Assembly: GCF_000283155.1 (NCBI RefSeq)
Contig: NW_004454229.1
Coordinates: forward strand, 5,292,322 to 5,356,321
Length of the DNA stretch: 64,000 bases
Direction: 5' to 3'
Source of the DNA: Ceratotherium simum simum
Lineage: Eukaryota > Chordata > Mammalia > Perissodactyla > Rhinocerotidae
The notes below the pieces were generated by a model. That model worked only from the letters and a program-made list of their open reading frames with translations. It did no database searches and had not been told where the DNA came from. The translations under genes and the position numbers were made by a program. Position 1 is the stretch's first letter. Each line of letters starts with the position of its first letter. Positions 26,110 through 38,350 of this stretch are shown piece after piece.

Positions 26110-27400
26110 ATTTACTATTTAAGGGGAAAATCTGAGTGTTAAGTTGCAGACCTTGCTTTTATTGACAATCTTTTTGGGGTTCTAATCTCTGGAACCATTT
26201 GATTTCCTAGTCTTGGTAGTTTGTCCACTAGAGGGCAGCCATCTACCACACCATCCCTGGCACTCACCCCATCTGGGAACCCTCTCATCCTGGGCACCTA
26301 GTGACTCTGCCGGAAGTTGAAGATTTGTTTTTCAGGTTGCATCAGAATGTCCCACCATCGGGATTGCTGATTGTAGTACTAGGTTTTGGTAGACTGGTGT
26401 TTTGGTATACAAAGCTACATTTAAGTACTGAAGTACTAGTGATTATATTAGTGGAATACCATTATTTCGGTATATTCAAAAATCTGAAATCTGAATCATC
26501 TTGACATCAAGCTCAAAGACCCAGTTATTCAGTTTCTGCAAAAAGACAAACCCTACAGTCTACAAGTCTTGCTAGATAGGCCTCCTCTGTGGAAGTGCAG
26601 TCAGCCACTACCTTGAGTCACTCAGTTTTATATTAGTTCGGAGACTTTCTGACCAAGTGTAATAGAAACCTGACAGCGTTACAATTCTCCAGGTATCAGC
26701 ATCACACTGTCCATTTATATGTGATGAAACCAAAAAAAAAAAACCATGAAGACAAACAGATGCTTTCTTTTAAACCAAACTCACTATCAGGTTTTAAAAG
26801 TTGTCGCCCCTGCTCTCAAAGAAGACCTCAAAGTTATAAAAAGAGGTAGGATTATTTAAATTTAAGGGAGACAGAGAAAGAATTTTTTTTCCAAAATATT
26901 TTTCTTATTTTTATGATTAATTCAAATACTTTTGTCTGTTGTTAATATTAAAATGACAATGCATGGTTAACATTTTTATAGACTTATATTTTAACTGTGT
27001 TATGTAACATGTTTGTAAATTTTTATATTTGAAATACATTAAATATTTAATTTCACAGTTTTTAAAATTTTGTACCTATTCTGCACTCTTTAGAATAAAA
27101 TACCAGTTTTTATATTGTATTGTGTATTATGCAAAATAAAGCCAAATACCAGTATTGTCTTTTTTTTTCTGATACTGCAATCACTTTTTGTGACCTTGAT
27201 GAGCAAGTCACTTAACCTTTCTGGGTCTGTTATATCACAAATACAACAGGGATAATCAGCTCAACTGAATTGTTCTAATAATTGAGACACTATTAAAGTA
27301 CTTAGGATTGTGTCTGATGGATGGGGGTGCTCCATGTGTGGGCTAAGTCAGTCAGTATTTATTATAAATTAGTAAAACCTAGTTCCATTTCAGCTGCTTT
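26110..27400. other. ECHDC2 intron 7 segment without recent repeats
   Basis: AT-rich intronic sequence. A MIR-like block is visible at about 27180-27360 (tgagcaagtcacttaacc). Nothing coding is seen. Confidence 0.5.
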
Positions 27401-27407
27401 CATATCT

Positions 27408-27668
27408 TTGTTTTATTTTTTTGCAGGGGAAGAGTCACCCTAAGCCAACATCTGTTGCTAATCTTCCTCCTTTTTTTCCTTCCCTTTTCCCTGAAAAGTC
27501 CAAGTACATAGTTGTTTATAGTTTTAAGTTCTTCTGGTTCTTCTGTGTGAGCCACTGCCACAACATGGCTACTGACAGACCAGGGGTGTGGTTCTACGCC
27601 CAGGAACTGAACTCAGGCCCCAAAGTGGAGCACGCCGAGCTTTAACCACTAGGCCGTCAGGGCTGGCT
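27408..27668 (-). repeat. Older ERE-related SINE, reverse
   Basis: A diverged ERE-like copy: gggaagagtcaccctaagcc on the left, ttaaccactaggccgtcag on the right, ending gggctggct. More diverged than the other EREs. Confidence 0.75.
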
Positions 27669-28039
27669 CTGCTTTCAGATCTCTATGGAAATTTAGGACT
27701 TCCCTCTGGGTCCTCTTAAAGTAGTGAGAAGCTGGCAAAGCCTCTCAGGTCCTTGGAGACCCCTTCAGCCAGATCCTGGGTGTCCTGCTGAAGGCTTTGG
27801 GCCTGGCAGCTGGTAGAATTACACCTAGGCAGGGCCTAAATGCACTCCCTGGGTCTCTAAAACTTTTGGGAGACTATACGCAGAGGCTATTTGAGGTTTT
27901 TAAAAAATTAATGGGTTTAACACAAGTCCTACATGATGTATTTCAAGAATTTCTCCACCATGCAATATGGTTGGAAAGATGGGCTGGTACTTCTTTATCT
28001 GCTTTAGAGTCTTGCTTTTTCTGTTTTGGGGACATTTTA

Positions 28040-28230
28040 ATGCAGTACTGTCCAATACAGTAGCCACTAGCCACATGTGGCTATTAGCATTTGAAATGTG
28101 GGAAGTGTAACTGAGAAACTAAATTTTTAAATTTAAATAACTACATGTGGCTAGTGGCGTGGACAGCACAGGTATAGAACATTTCCATCATCTCAGAAAG
28201 TTCTGTTGTACAGTGTTGTTCTGAGGATTT
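28040..28230 (+). repeat. MER5A-like hAT transposon
   Basis: gtactgtccaatacagtagc, then gccacatgtggctatta, aaatttttaaatttaaat and acatttccatcatctcag are the MER5A signature. Confidence 0.8.
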
Positions 28231-28465
28231 TCAAGCCCATTTTATTCCAGTCCCTCAGAATTCACTTTTCATTTTAACTTAAAATTTGATTTAATTTTGG
28301 GTACAGGATGGCTGAATGGAGGCAAAAACTCCAGAGAGGGTTAATTTTATAAGTCTGGGTAAATGGATCTTGTGCAGCCCCACAGGACACCCTGACCCCC
28401 TGGTCTCTCCACATGTGCATCCGTCCTGGCACAGGCCCTCCCTCCTGTGTGTTCTATCACCATAC

Positions 28466-28653
28466 CTGGGGCAGGATCTCCTGGGCCAGTGCTAGTGCCC
28501 GGTGGTAGGCAGCGTTGCCCTCTTCATTTTGGGCCACGGCATGGTTCACCAGCCCCAGGACCTGAGCCTGCGCCCCATTCAGTCGTCGGCCTGTGAAGAT
28601 GAGCTCCTTTGCCAGGGCCACCCCCAGGCATCGAGGCAGCCTCTGAGTCCCTC
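28466..28653 (-). CDS. ECHDC2: ECHDC2 coding exon 7
   Basis: The exon completes the split Gly codon of PGAGG and encodes 62 residues, [19 protein letters not shown] through AQEILPQ, before gtatgg. It includes the crotonase signature segment [10 protein letters not shown] with the previous exon, and [20 protein letters not shown]. Residues 177-238. Confidence 0.97.
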
Positions 28654-28871
28654 CTGCCAGGATAGAGTCAGCATGGTGAATCCACACAGGAAATAGGAGC
28701 CCAGAGAAGGCCCAGCCTGGGTGTTAGCCAAGACTTCTCAGAGGAGCAGATTCTGAGTTAGGCTGGAAAGACGTAGCCCAGAACACATGGCAAAAGAGGA
28801 AAGCAGGGAGGTACCCTGGGTAGAGTGGAATTGAGCAGGTAGAGAAGGAGGGGTGCTGTGGGTGAGGTTAC

Positions 28872-28928
28872 CTGCTCCTGGGAGGAGCCCTCGGGTGGTC
28901 TCGATCAGCCCCATGATAGCCGAGGAAG
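28872..28928 (-). CDS. ECHDC2: ECHDC2 coding exon 6 (second catalytic Glu)
   Basis: Eighteen full codons (SSAIMGLIETTRGLLPGA) between aagcag and gtaacc. Glu166 in LIETT matches the second catalytic glutamate of crotonases. Residues 158-175, with split codons at both ends. Confidence 0.97.
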
Positions 28929-29748
28929 CTGCTTAAACAAAACAGAGTGAAGCCCTGACCCCGTCCTCCAATGCCAATCCCCGGGGAGAAGAGACACCCG
29001 CCTCTGGGCTGTGCTTAACCCTCCAGCCAACCACTTCCCTCATGGTCTGGCCACCACCAGACCTCTCCAGACTCTGCTTTTGGAAGATCCCTAGCCTGGA
29101 AGTCAGAAGGCCCGGGCCCTCATCCTACCTCCCCTACTGGTGGAGGTGTGCATCACCAGGCAAGGCTCTTATCCTTTCTGAGCCTCACAGGTGGTAAAAA
29201 TGATTACTCTTCTTCTGCCTGCTTCAGAGAGCTGCTAAGGATTAAGTGAAGTAATGGTTCCTGGAACAAGGAAGGGGTTCCTGGAAGGTTCCCAATCCCT
29301 ATTTGTGGGTTAATGGATTCTCTGTATCATGCACCCCTAGCTCTGGCCGGGCCTAGAGTGTCAATGACTTCTGCTCCCGCCACAGTTATTCCTCCCAGCT
29401 TTTCGTCAGCCTGAAATTTCCCTATGTTCCAGTCCACATCTTCCTTCCGAGTTCTACTTCCTCCTTGAGTTCCCACCCCACAGGCTTCTCTCCTCAATTT
29501 CCTCAGCACAGGCCATCTGAGCCATGCGGTGTGGGCAGGAGTGAACAGCCATTACTCCTGCCAATGATGGGTTTTACAGTCACTCTGTCCCATCCACCAA
29601 AACCCTGCAAGTTGGTTACCCTAAACAGGGGCAGGTGAGAAGCAGAGTTGGGGCTATGGCCTGACCCCTGACCTGGTATTTTGATGCTTTCTGTTTGATA
29701 TGCACTGTGTAGATATAAGTGACCTCTTTGCTTGGATTTACACTTTTC

Positions 29749-29993
29749 TTTTTTTTTTTTTTGTTAGGAAGATGGGCCCTGAGCTAACACCTGCCAATCC
29801 TCCCTTTTTTCGCTGAGGAAGACTGGCCCTGGGCCAACATCCATGCCCATCTTCCTCTACCCTATATGGGATGCCGTCACAGCATGACTCGACAAGCGGT
29901 GCGTCGGTGCGCGCCTGGGATCTGAACCAGCGAACCCCGGGCTGCTGTAGCGGAGCGCGCGCACTTAACCGCTTGCGCCACTGGGCCAGCCCC
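29749..29993 (-). repeat. ERE SINE
   Basis: Reverse ERE in ECHDC2 intron 5, with the target duplication ggatttacac on both sides. Confidence 0.93.
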
Positions 29994-30694
29994 GGATTTA
30001 CACATTTTTAAATGTTCTTCTTGGGATGGCAGGAGAAAGCAGTGAAGGGATCAGAGTAGCACCATGATGGCACTCAGACTCTTTGTAACTGCCTCCAGGA
30101 AGGGCACACCTAACCTGGAACAAGGTTAGGTTAGTAAGGTTAAAAAGTGGTCAATTATCTTCCTCGCCTCCCTCCACTCTTCAAAGCTCAGTTGCTCTGA
30201 ACAAGTAATGCAGACCTTGGCTGGTGCCAGTGACTCAGAGGACAATGTTCCTGCCTGAGCATGTTTGTGTTTAGCTGGGCCGGTGCCAGACTGCCCCTGC
30301 AGCTCCCCTTTGTTCAAAACATGATAGATAAACCTGGCTTGGACAGAACTGGAAGGTTGCACGTTAATCTTTGCCCTCCTCAGCCTTCTCTCTCTGTGTG
30401 CTCTTTGCTCTCCTGTCAGCACTTGCTCTAGGGTTGGGAGAAGCATTCCCGAGATGAGGGAAGCTGGTTCTGAGAGGTGATGGATGGGTACTACAGCAGT
30501 GGGTGGCTGGACCAGGAGGGGAACCAGCATCCGCCTGAACTCCCTCTGTGTACTCCTCCTTGCCTTTAATTCTGCTGTTGAACTAAACCAAGAAAGCCAA
30601 GGGCAGTGGCTGTCTTTGCAGAATCCCCAGACTTAACCCTGTTTCATTCACCCTTCCCTCCCCACCCTGTCCCTCCTTTCCCCCTGCCCAGTAC

Positions 30695-30787
30695 CTGCCA
30701 CTCGGAGGTCACAGGCCAGGGCAAGTTCCAGGCCTCCACCCAAGGCAAACCCATCCATAGCTGCAATGGTGGGTGCAGGGAAGGCTG
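30695..30787 (-). CDS. ECHDC2: ECHDC2 coding exon 5 (oxyanion-hole loop, first catalytic Glu)
   Basis: Acceptor ccacag, donor gtactg. The exon encodes [18 protein letters not shown] and [12 protein letters not shown], residues 127-156. The GGG loop forms one half of the oxyanion hole and Glu146 matches the first catalytic glutamate. Confidence 0.97.
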
Positions 30788-31635
30788 CTGTGGAGATGAA
30801 GAAGGGCTCAGCCTGCAAGGCCCTGGCAGGACCAGGACAAGGACTCTAGGTTGGAGAGGGGCTAGCTGGTTGGGACAGAGGGCGTCATTGGTCCCAAGTT
30901 TGGGGACCTCACCTGGTACCTCAGCTGGGTTATCTTAGAAGTCACTTTTCCCATCCAGGAAAGTTGCGGGATCAGTTGGGGAACCAGAGTGGGGAGATGG
31001 GCTGGATGATCCCTGCTCAGGCCCACTTTCCTGCTCTCTTCCCTGGGACTGGCCTTTCTGTTCTCCCTTCTCGTTCTATGTGCCAAGCCCTGTGGTGGGT
31101 GCTGGGAACACAGAATTGAATCGGACATGGGGAAGGCACACCTGTAAACAGGCAGTGATGACCCAGGGTGATCAGTGCTCTGATAAAGGAAGCTAGGACG
31201 ATGGGTCAGGAAAGGCTTCCTGGAGGAGGCGGCACTGGTGGTCTTAAAGGATCTTTGAGTAAAAAGTTCAAGCGGCCAAGGAGGGATATTCCAGGCAAAA
31301 GGAATAGCAATTGTCAAAGCCTGAAAGCATGCTTCGTGAAACTTGACTCCTCTGGAATGGCCAGGCTTGAACCTTGAGGGCACGGGAGTAGGGGGTCAGT
31401 ACGAGAAGGGCGCAAAGGCTGAAGAGCCAGAGCTCCCTGCTGGAGAAATGCCCTCTGAACTCTTGTCACCCTCCTCTTTGTAGAATCCTTGTGCCCATCC
31501 CCCCTGGGAGAGTCATCTGTCTCTCACAGAGCTCACAATAAAAACCGTCCTCTCTTAGAGTAGAGGATGGTGGGCATAGTGGGGGATCAGCAGGGCCCCT
31601 GAATGCCCTCCTATGCCCCACTCCAGGACCCTCAC

Positions 31636-31722
31636 CAATCTCATTCATCATGCCTCGGAGCCGCTGGACAAAGAACTCCACCTCTGCCTCGCTCATTTGC
31701 TCCCGCTCCTTCAGGTCCGCAC
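31636..31722 (-). CDS. ECHDC2: ECHDC2 coding exon 4
   Basis: The exon completes Gly97 and encodes ADLKEREQMSEAEVEFFVQ and RLRGMMNEI, residues 98-125, between ctgcag and gtgagg. AGAD with the previous exon is the first half of the oxyanion hole; the rest is the lid region. Confidence 0.97.
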
Positions 31723-31924
31723 CTGCAGATGGTGAGGGGTTGGTGACAGCTCTTGGGAAACGACCCCTTACTGAATCCCGGGCTGTTAAAGGATCCAGCA
31801 AAGGAGACGTGAGGAGAAGCAGTCGGGAAGGAGAAACACTAGGAAAGCATGGTCAAGGAAACCAGGGAGGAGAAGGGAAGGTGGGGGTCAAGAAAAAGAG
31901 AGGTGCAATCATGACAATGAAAGG

Positions 31925-32975
31925 ATAAATGGGACATCATCAAAATTAAAGACTTTTGTGCATGAAAGGACACTGTCAAGAGAGTGAAAGGACAACCCAC
32001 AGAATGGAAGAAAATATTGGCAAATCACACATCTGATAAGGGATTAATATCTAGGATGTATACAAACCTCCTACAATTCAACAGAAAAACCTGCAAAGGA
32101 CAAAGGACTTGAGTAGACACTTCTCCAAAGAAGATACACAGATGACCAATAAGCACATGAAAAAGGGCCATCATCATTAGTCATTAGGAAACTGGACATC
32201 ACACCCACAATGAGATACCACTTCACACCCATTAGGATGGCTATTAACAAACAACAACAATAAAAAAAAAGTGTGTCATGGAGGTGGAGAATCCTGGTGC
32301 ATTGCTGGTGGGAATGTAAAATAATGCAGCTGCTGTGGAAACCATTTGGTGATTCCTCAAAAAGTTAAATGCAGAATTAGTATATGAGCCAGCAATTCCA
32401 CTCCTAAGTATATACCCCAAAGAATTGACGGCAAGGACTCAAAACAGATACTTCACACCAATGTTCCTAGCAGCATTATTCACAATAGCCAAAAGATGTA
32501 AACAATCCAGTGTCCATCTACAGATGGATGGATAAACAAAATGTGTGTGTATATATATATACACACACACACACACACAATGGAATATTATTCAGCCATG
32601 AAAAGGAATGAAATTCTGATACATGCTGCAACATGGATGAACCTTCAGGACATCATGCTATGTGAAATAAGCCAGACACAAAAGGACAAATGAATGATTC
32701 CACTTGTATGAGGTACCTAGAATAGGCAAATTCATGGAGATAGAAAGCAAAACAGAGGTTACCAGGGCCTGGGGGGGGAGGAAAAAGGGGAGGAGTTGCT
32801 TAATGGGTACAGAGTTTGGGATGGTGAAAAATTTCTGGCAACGGACAGTGGTGATAGTTACATAACCTTGGGAATATACTTAATGCCACTGAATTTTACA
32901 CTTAAAAATCATTAAAATGTAAATTTTGTGAAATGTATATATTTACCGTAGTTTTTAAAATATATAAAATAAAAA
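31925..32975 (+). repeat. L1 LINE, 3' end with tail
   Basis: Typical L1 ORF2 end and 3' UTR: ggacatcatcaaaattaaag, gccaagcaat-type phrases such as gagccagcaattccactcc, ttattcagccatgaaaagg, ending in A/T-rich DNA. It contains a TA/CA microsatellite at 32540-32578. It interrupts ECHDC2 intron 3 and has no intact frame. Confidence 0.85.
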
Positions 32976-33899
32976 AATTTATTTTTTCTAGTTTTATTGA
33001 GAAATAATTGACATACATCACTGTATAATTGATTATTTTTTAAAAGGTTGGGTCCTTGGGGTCCAAGGAGGCTGAGAGGTCAAGTAAGATGAGAGCTGAG
33101 AAGCAAGCGCAGGATACAGTTGCGTGGAGGTGGGCACGGACCTTGGTGAGAGTAGTGACCATGGTGGAGTCATCGAGGCCAGATGGCAGGGGGCTGAGGA
33201 GGGAGTAGGGGTGAATATAGTCTCTTCAAGTCTTAGACTATAGGAAGTCAAATCTGGGAGAGCCCTTGGAAGTCTTTGATTAGTTCTAGTCCTTCAGTGA
33301 CAGATGGGGAAACTGAGGCCCAGAGAAGGGCAGGCAGTAACCCAGGATTCCAGAGCAAGTCAAGGGCAGACCCAGACCTCCTGTAGACCCCTTACTTCCC
33401 CCTGCTTGGCTGGGAGAGTGAGGAGTGGAGCTAACAGAGGGCCTGAAGTGACCTTTATCGAGAGGTCAGATAGAAATGGAGCCAAAGGAAGAGGCTAGGG
33501 CAGGGTGAGGGCCTCAGCCAGGGCAGCTGGGTCAGGCAGACCTCAAGCTGGGCACTGTGATCCCAACAGCTCAGACCTCGAGACTGAGCCACATCCCTTT
33601 GACAACTCCTGAAAATCACGCTTCTCATCCTATCCCTCCACGACCTCTTCCCGCCTCCCCAGTGACCCCTGTTGCCCCTCCCCAGCCACCCCAGAGTTGG
33701 TTCTTAGCTCAGCTCAGCTCAGCTCTTGTTGACTTGCTTCTTTTTGTGGGCCTGGGATTTGGTATTTCTCATCTTTGAAACGGAAATTCATGGTGCATAT
33801 CCTGTTGTGAGGACCAAATGGTGCAGGGACAGTGGGGAGCTTTGGTGAGAGGGCCTGAGATGGGGGGGGTGCAAAGGGGCACAGAGTCCCATTTTGGCC

Positions 33900-34115
33900 G
33901 CTGACCATGTGCACAGCTTTAGACTCAGTTTCCTCATTTCCTCAATGAAGAGTCGGAACAGAGCATAGTGTAGCAGAAAGAACAAGGATTTGGGGGTCAG
34001 AGAGGCCAAGTTCAAATTGAATTCTATTCTACCTCTTAACTAGCTGTGTAACCCTTGGCAAGGAATTTTACCTCTGAGTCTTTGAGTTCACATCTGTAAA
34101 ATGGGAATAATGAGT
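33900..34115 (+). repeat. MIR SINE
   Basis: MIR-like: gtagcagaaagaacaagg, ttaactagctgtgtaaccc, then catctgtaaaatgggaataa. Confidence 0.75.
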
Positions 34116-34209
34116 CCTATGCTAGAGCTAACCTAAGTTCTCCCCTAACCTCTGCCGGCTGGTGGGAGCCCTGCTGAGCCCCGGTGTAGGTGCAGGGGAG
34201 GAAACCCAC

Positions 34210-34297
34210 CTGCACAGAACACACCCTTCACACCACTTCTGAAGAGCAGGACGCGCACTTGCCGGTCCTCCCGCAGCTGGGCCAGAGCTTCCAGCAG
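34210..34297 (-). CDS. ECHDC2: ECHDC2 coding exon 3
   Basis: Twenty-nine codons (LLEALAQLREDRQVRVLLF, RSGVKGVFCA) plus one base, from the acceptor ctgcag to donor gtgggt. Residues 68-96. It lies only 82 bases after exon 2. Confidence 0.96.
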
Positions 34298-34379
34298 CTG
34301 CAGAGGAGACCCGGTCAGATACAGCCCAGCCCAGCCCAGCCCAATCCCAGCCCACCCACCTAGTGCCTGCCTTTCTCAC

Positions 34380-34447
34380 CTCGCTGACGAAGACGTTCCC
34401 CAGGGCATTGCGGGCACGCGGTCTGTTCATCAGAATCTCAGTGATTC
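34380..34447 (-). CDS. ECHDC2: ECHDC2 coding exon 2
   Basis: The exon completes Gly45 and encodes ITEILMNRPRARNALGNVF then VSE, before gtgaga. LMNRPxARNAL is the classic crotonase N-terminal motif. Residues 46-67. Confidence 0.97.
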
Positions 34448-35306
34448 CTGCAGGGGACAAGGCAGCCTTGGGTGAGCAAGCTGGCCTGCTCACTTCTGGG
34501 CTGGGGCCTGGAGGCAGGAGGCCTGAGTTCTGGGCAGCCTCTAGCCTTGGTGAGCAGTGTGACTTGGGGCAAGTCACACACACCCAGGCCTCAGTTTTCT
34601 CAGCCATAAAATAGAATAAATAACCCTTGCCCTTCCTGTCTCAAAGAAGAAGTGGCAGGGCTATGAACCATGGAGCAACATGAGGAGGGACAAGAATGCC
34701 CACCGCAGTTGTTCCCGCGTGCTTCTGCCGTTGTTCGACACACACACATTCAATGTCATGGCTCCCTCCGTTATTCTTCCCTTCATAGCCAGACTTCTTC
34801 CTCTCGAGTTTAATGAGTTATATAGATATAAAAGGCCAACACCCTCATAACCACCACATGGAAATCTCACATGCTCTGACTCAATCATAGCTCCCTCTTC
34901 CCCCGCAAAGTAACAACTCTCCTGACTTTTATAGTAATCATTTCCATGCATTTCTTTACAATTTCATCATTCAAATGTGAATCCCTAGACATATAGTTTA
35001 GACTTGCTAATTTTAAAAAATTTGATGTGTCTTTTAAAAGCTTGTTAAAATCCCCAGGTTCTGCCTTTAGCAGTGTCTTTCCCTCAAAACTTACTTATTA
35101 AGGAGCCTGGGCCATTTGACCTGTAGGGTTTCCTGCAGCCTGGATTTTGCGCATTCATGGGGCAAGTCAGCCAGGTTCCTCTGTCATAGGAATTTAGCAA
35201 CTAAATCCAGAGGCTTGATCACACTCGTGTTCTGTACCCTTTGGCAAGAGGATAACGCTTGCCCTCCTGCGTGATGTTCTTTCACCAGCAACAGCCAAGC
35301 TTTTTG

Positions 35307-35569
35307 TTTTTTTTTGTGAGGAAGATCAGCCCTGAGCTAACATCCATGCCAATCCTCCTCTTTTTGTGAGAAAGACTGGCCCTGGGCTAACATCCATGCC
35401 CATCTTCCTCTACTTTATATGGGACGCCCCACAGCGTGGCCTGACAAGGCAGTGCACCGGTGCATGCCTGGGATCCGAACCCGGGCCGCCAGTGGTGCCC
35501 GGGATCCAAACCCGGGCCGCCAGTAGCGGAGCGTGCGCACTTAACCACTATGCCACGGGGCTGGCCCCC
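35307..35569 (-). repeat. ERE SINE with internal duplication
   Basis: Reverse ERE flanked by agccaagctt. Around 35466-35529 a unit of about 31 bases containing the reversed B box (gggatccgaacccgggcc) occurs twice in tandem, with a small difference in the second copy. Confidence 0.92.
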
Positions 35570-35619
35570 AGCCAAGCTTCTTGAAAGGGTTTTCTGTACT
35601 CATTAAATCACTTTCTTGG

Positions 35620-35863
35620 GGCCGGCCCCATGGTGGTGTAGGGGTTAAGCGTGTGCGCTCTGCTACTGGCGGCCTGGGTTCAGATCCTGGGCGTGCACCG
35701 ACACACCACTTGTCAGGCATGCTGTGGTGGCATGCCACATAAAAAAGTAGAGGAAGATGGGCACGGATGTTAGCCCAGGGCCAGTCTTCCTCAGCAAAAA
35801 GGGGAGGATTGGCATGGGTATTAGCTCATGGCTAATCTTCCTCACCAAAAAAAAAAAAAAAAA
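35620..35863 (+). repeat. ERE SINE
   Basis: Forward ERE with an A tail; target duplication taaatcactttcttg on both sides. It lies 50 bases from the preceding reverse ERE, giving an inverted pair in ECHDC2 intron 1. Confidence 0.95.
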
Positions 35864-36099
35864 AGTACCTTAAAAAAAAATAAATCACTTTCTTGCCTTC
35901 CATTAACTTAAACCTTCTCCAGTCTAGCTCCCACCTCCATCACTCAGTGGAAACTGTTCTCACCAAAGTGCCCAACGCAACCACATCACTAACCAAGGAA
36001 CATGTTTCCATCCAGGTCCTAGCCTCAGAAACAATCAACTGTGCTAACCATACACATGCTCCTCTTTGGACATACTCTGCCTTGGGTTTTTTTTTTTTA

Positions 36100-36760
36100 A
36101 TAGACAGTTTCCTTTAGAGCAATTTTAGGTTCACAGCAAAATTGAGCAGAAAGTACAGAGATTTACCATATGCTCTCCTGCCACCCCCCACCCCATGCAT
36201 AGCCTCCCCTGCTATCAACATCAGGCACCAGAGTGGTACATTTATTACAATAGATAAACCTACACAGATATGTCATTATCACCCAATGTCCATAGTTTAC
36301 ATGGGTTCTCTCTCAGTGTTGTACATTTGATGAGTTTTGACAAATGTATAATAACATGTATCTGCCTTGTGGCCCCACGTTCTCCTGGCCTGCCTCCTAC
36401 CTCTCAGGTGATACCTCTGCACTTCTTTTTTAGGTTTTCTTCTACCTGTTTTTTAAAATTCTTAATTAATTTATTCAACACATATCTATAATAAGTCCTT
36501 GGGATGTAATGTACAGCATGGTGACTACAGTTAATAATACTGTTTTGTATATTTGAAAGTTGAGAGAGTAGATCTTAAAAGTCCTCATCACAAGGAAAAA
36601 AATTTGTAACTTTCTGTGGTGATGGATTTAACTATTAACTAGACTTATTGTGGTGATCATTTTGCAATATATACAGTTATTGAATCATTATGTTGTATAC
36701 CTGAAACTAATATAATGTTATATGTCAATTATACCTCAATAAAAAAAAAACCAACTCTTA
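36100..36760. repeat. L1 3'-UTR fragments
   Basis: At about 36100-36370 is an antisense L1-like block (ttttaggttcacagcaaaat, gttttgacaaatgtata). At about 36470-36760 is a forward L1 3' end (gtaatgtacagcatggtg, cctgaaactaatataatg, atacctcaataaaaaa). A further forward piece is at 36770-36950. Confidence 0.7.
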
Positions 36761-37236
36761 CAAAAGTAAGATAACACAAAAGAAGATATACAAATGGCCA
36801 ATAAGCACATAAAAGATGTTTAATTTTAGTATCAAATAAATGAGAGTTCTAGAAAAGCATAATGAGATATGACCACACACCCAGTACAATGGCTAAAACT
36901 AAAAAGACTGAAAATAAAAACCAAGTGTTGGTGATGAAAAAAAACCCCAAAACCCTACATATCTATTGAACAGCTCCAATATATAATAAACCGTGGGAGT
37001 TACAAGTTATGTAACAGTGCTTGCCCTCAAGGTGCTACAGCCTAATACAGGTAAATTATAATATGAGGCCATGGGTAAGGTAAGTACATAAAGTACTGTA
37101 ATAGGATTACAGATGGCAGTTCATAGGTGGAAGCATTTGAGCAAAGTAAGAATAGGTGAAAATTTTCATTTGAGGGATGAGGTGTGGTGGGAAAAATACT
37201 ACAGGTAAGGGACTACCCAGGTTTTTAATGTCACAG

Positions 37237-37475
37237 TTCTTTTTTTTTTTTATGAGAAAGATCAGCCCTGAGCTAACATCCATGCTAATCCTCCTTTTTT
37301 TGCTGAGGAAGACTGGCCCTGGGCTAACATCTGTGCCCATCTTCCTCTACTTTATATGGGACACCTCCACAGCATGGCTTGACAAGTGGTGCGTCGGTGC
37401 GCGCCCGGGATCTGAACCCTGGGCCGCCAGCAGCGGAGCGCGTGCACTTAACCGCTACACCATGGGGCCGGCCCC
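37237..37475 (-). repeat. ERE SINE
   Basis: Reverse ERE ending catggggccggcccc, with target duplication taatgtcacagttctt (one mismatch on the other side). Confidence 0.94.
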
Positions 37476-37899
37476 TAATGTCAAAGTTCTTGAAAGCTCA
37501 ATCCAGTATCTCTTTATTCAATCATTTGTACAATTATGTATTTAACACATGCTGGCCTCTGTACTAGACACTGTGATTCCAGAGACCAGGGCAGACCCAG
37601 TCGCTGTCCTCTCGGAACCTACAGTCTAGCAGAGAAGACAGAGATTCAACAAATAATTACTGTTTGTGATGAGAGCACAGAAAACAAGGACAAGGAGGTG
37701 GGAGGTATAGAATGGGCAGAGGGGAACCCTAGTGGAGAAGGTCAGCGATGACTTCTTGGAGGGGGAAGTGAGTGACCTTTAAGCTAGGAGCTGCAGGATA
37801 GAGGGAGCACGGGTGAGGGCCCTGAGTGTGGTAGAGCAGGGGACTGTAGGAAGGATTCTACAAAATACAAAATTTGTAGAACTGGGCCTCTTAGGGTTT

Positions 37900-38350
37900 T
37901 TCGGCTGGACTTGAGAATTAAACTGATATCAAGCAGATTAACAGGAGAAGAGCATACAAATTTATATAAGTTTTATGTGACATTGTAGCCCTCCTAAGGA
38001 GATGAAGACCCCCCAGAAATGGTAGAACCTACATGCTTTTATAGTAGGTTGATCAAGAGAGGCAATTGTGGAAAACTAAACTATGTGGGGAGGCTAAAGG
38101 AAGATAAGAATTATTTGAACAAGCTCTGTTTGTACAGAATTCTCTTGACTTGGATTGCCTCTCAAAGAATGTTTCTTTTCTCCTGGTACGGGGAGGGCGT
38201 CTTTCACATGGGAGTTTTTATCCTCTATTTTCAGGAATAAAAGGGGAGATTAGAATGCCCTTCTTGTATCTGCTGTTTTTTCAAGCGCCTTTAGCTCAAA
38301 ATAATCCTTATGCCAAAATGGTATATTTTGAGGGGACATATTCTGCCACC
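37900..38350 (-). repeat. LTR-like repeat, antisense
   Basis: gaattaaactgatatcaag, then tttataggttgatcaag-like sequence, a gaataaaagg motif, and ccaaaatggtatattttg resemble a solo retroviral LTR in reverse. The family was not determined. Confidence 0.4.

Noticed and set aside
30862..31383. 173-codon frame on the - strand in ECHDC2 intron 4
   Set aside because: No domain or compositional sign of coding. It lies between two certified ECHDC2 exons and overlaps old repeat-like DNA.
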